Origin: Candidatus Aerophobetes bacterium Ae_b3b
GTDB lineage: Bacteria > Aerophobota > Aerophobia > Aerophobales > AE-B3A
Assembly: GCA_005223085.1 (NCBI GenBank)
Contig: NJBP01000025.1
Location: 1 to 30,362 of the forward strand
DNA length: 30,362 bases
Reading direction: 5' to 3'
The notes beneath the pieces were generated by a model that ran no database searches, was not told the origin of the DNA, and saw nothing but the letters and a program-made list of their open reading frames with translations. The position numbers were made by a program, and so were the translations under genes. Below, one piece after another: positions 29,196 to 30,362 of this stretch (the stretch's first letter is position 1; each line of letters starts with the position of its first letter).

Positions 29196-29857
29196 AATAT
29201 CCTAAACTCCGAGAGCTAAAAGAGGCATTTACAGCTTTGGTAAAGGGTCCTTACACTACGAAATTCCCTAAGGTCCCTTCTCCGGCGGCTCCTGCTTACC
29301 GGGGAAAGCCAGAGTTCAATCTCGAGGAATGTGTGGTTTGCGGCGCTTGTGCCAATGTCTGTCCGGCAGAAGCCATAGAGGTAATTGAGACACCTCCCCA
29401 AGGAAAAGAGGCGAGTGGGGTAGAGAAAGAAACCGAAAGTGAGCTTCCCCCACCAGGTTCTCGCAGAGTCATTCTCCATTATGATAACTGTATCTTCTGC
29501 GGACAATGTGAGGTCCACTGTCTCACTGAAAAGGGGGTTCATCTAACGCAAAAGTATGATTTAGCTGTCCTCGATAGAAAAGAGTGTATAGAAAAGGTGG
29601 AGGACAAGCTCGTTTTCTGTGAGCATTGTGGAGCAGCTATAGCTACCCAGAAGCACCTTCACTGGCTGGTGGAAAGACTTGGTCCTCAGGTCTTTTCCAA
29701 CCCCAATCTATTTCTAGCTTCCCATGAGGAGATAAAGCTCATGGAAAAAGGACTGCCCAGAGAAAAGGGACTTCCCTTAGGGCGTTTTGACCACTTAAGG
29801 ATTCTCTGCCCCAAATGTAGAAAGCAGCTTACCCTCAAAGAAGAATGGGGATATTAG
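29192..29857 (+). CDS. NuoI-like 2[4Fe-4S] ferredoxin subunit with C-terminal CxxC pairs
   Basis: 221 residues, last gene of the operon. Cluster 1 ligands C47/50/53/57 (CVVCGACANVCP) and cluster 2 C100/103/106/110 (CIFCGQCEVHC). Residues 68-91 between them are an acidic, Pro-rich insertion. The C-terminal part adds CEHC and CPKC, a likely zinc or extra metal site, as in HycF/HyfH-type proteins that extend NuoI. It should carry electrons from the polyferredoxin or soluble ferredoxin to the NuoB-like subunit. The start overlaps mnhG by ATGA. Confidence 0.9.
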   Translation: MKYPKLRELKEAFTALVKGPYTTKFPKVPSPAAPAYRGKPEFNLEECVVCGACANVCPAEAIEVIETPPQGKEASGVEKETESELPPPGSRRVILHYDNCIFCGQCEVHCLTEKGVHLTQKYDLAVLDRKECIEKVEDKLVFCEHCGAAIATQKHLHWLVERLGPQVFSNPNLFLASHEEIKLMEKGLPREKGLPLGRFDHLRILCPKCRKQLTLKEEWGY

Positions 29858-30015
29858 AACTTATTTTACTTTTCCCCATTTTGAGCTCAACTCCCAGACC
29901 ACCTTCCCTAGTGTTAACCTAGCCAGTTCTACCATGAAAATCCTTGATTCACAATGATTATCTTGTAGAATTAAGTAGAGAGGGGAGGGTGCCCACAGGG
30001 GTGCCTTCGCTTTTA

Positions 30016-30069
30016 TGGTAGCCGCAGACTTCAGCCTGCGTAGAGAAATGATAAATCCTGCGGCTACCA
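30016..30069. repeat. REP-like inverted repeat
   Basis: Perfect 12-bp arms TGGTAGCCGCAG (30016-30027) and CTGCGGCTACCA (30058-30069) with a 30-nt interior. The left arm continues into CGCAGACTTCAGCCTGCG, itself an imperfect palindrome. It is preceded by GGTGCC direct repeats (about 29989-30004). The form is that of short extragenic repeats found in many copies in bacterial genomes. It lies in the 236-bp gap after the operon and just before the flavin-reductase gene. Confidence 0.7.
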
Positions 30070-30093
30070 AATCAAAAGAGAAAGGAGGAATTG

Positions 30094-30362
30094 ATGAGAG
30101 AAGTAGATATAGGCTTTACTCGTTATCTAAGAGAGACATTTAAAATGATGAACGAAACAGGGCTGCTCCTCGTATCCGGCGATATGGAGAAATCCAATGT
30201 TATGACTATAGGGTGGGGGACCTCAGGAATCATCTGGGGTAAACCCGTGTTTATAGTATTGGTCAGACCCTCCCGTTATACCTATGGATTCATAGAAAAA
30301 ATTGGTCAGTTTACGGTAAATGTTCCCTTTCCTGAAATGGAGGAGATAGTCTCCTTCTGCGG
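30094..30362 (+). CDS. Flavin reductase-like (flavoredoxin-type) protein, partial
   Basis: ATG at 30094 follows AAAGGAGG by 6 bases and the frame stays open to the right edge (89 codons seen). The sequence NVMTIGWGTSGIIWGKPVF and VRPSRYTYGFIE, with FTVNVPF and a Cys near residue 88, is typical of the FMN-binding flavin-reductase-like split barrel found in anaerobe flavoredoxins. Likely a cytoplasmic FMN redox protein; the partner is unknown. It is separated from the hydrogenase operon by a gap and a repeat, so probably not part of it. Confidence 0.82.
   Translation, partial: MREVDIGFTRYLRETFKMMNETGLLLVSGDMEKSNVMTIGWGTSGIIWGKPVFIVLVRPSRYTYGFIEKIGQFTVNVPFPEMEEIVSFC

Noticed and set aside
16821-29857. 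Reading the plus-strand operon as respiratory complex I (Nuo)
   Set aside because: The NuoD-like subunit keeps both CxxC nickel-binding pairs, NuoE/F/G and NuoA/J are absent, and a full Mrp set is present; a group 4 hydrogenase explains all of this.
29844-29880. Terminator after the NuoI-like gene (AATGGGGA/TCCCCATT)
   Set aside because: The stem is 8 bp but encloses a 21-nt loop and only four U residues follow; possible but not convincing.
1-30362. CRISPR arrays, tRNA or rRNA genes, and transposases
   Set aside because: No regularly spaced repeats, no cloverleaf or rRNA signatures and no transposase-like frames were seen on either strand.

Overview
The window reads as part of the chromosome of an anaerobic, hydrogen-metabolising bacterium. 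Bacterial features are clear: purine-rich Shine-Dalgarno sites, a near-consensus sigma-70 promoter, a sigma-54-type promoter, a Fur regulator and two-component signalling proteins. GC content looks moderate, roughly low forties by eye. Gene content would suit an uncultured fermentative or syntrophic lineage, but I cannot name the phylum from sequence alone. About 30 kb hold three different cytoplasm-facing [NiFe] hydrogenases plus regulators and Fe-S-handling ATPases. No hyp maturation genes or maturation endopeptidase are present.

Left arm (1-4850, all minus strand). After a partial secreted-protein gene come a broken Mrp-type ATPase fragment, two intact MinD-like ATPases with inserted ferredoxin domains, a small Gly-rich CPxCG protein, a NifX/NifB-type protein fused to a DUF5320-like tail, two Gly/Pro/Tyr-rich small proteins, a second NifX/NifB-type protein and a Fur regulator. 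Fur-box-like palindromes lie in front of the operon and over the start of the fur promoter, which suggests iron control of an uncharacterised Fe-S or metallocofactor system.

Middle (5021-16300, all minus strand). In transcription order, a strong sigma-70 promoter drives a group 2-type soluble [NiFe] hydrogenase (small then large subunit), a soluble PAS histidine kinase and an NtrC-type response regulator, ending at an intrinsic terminator. This is the composition of HupUV-HupT-HupR / HoxBC-HoxJ-HoxA hydrogen-sensing systems. A sigma-54-like promoter then precedes a double-receiver protein, a receiver-histidine kinase and a complete hydBGDA bidirectional (group 3b-like) NAD(P)-linked hydrogenase. 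The simplest model is that H2 sensing by the first block controls transcription of the second.

Right arm (16821-29857, plus strand). One long, tightly overlapping operon encodes an energy-converting (group 4, Mbh-like) hydrogenase: HydB/HydG-like electron-input subunits, a polyferredoxin, NuoH-, NuoB-, NuoC- and NuoD-like subunits (both CxxC pairs intact, so a hydrogenase and not complex I), three antiporter-type subunits, a full Mrp-type Na+/H+ module and a NuoI-like ferredoxin. It would couple NAD(P)H or ferredoxin oxidation and H2 formation (or the reverse) to ion transport. The two arms diverge from a gap of about 450 bp carrying two covarying hairpin repeats. The HydB-like gene next to it lacks its normal N-terminal region. 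The window ends in a partial flavin-reductase gene after a REP-like inverted repeat.
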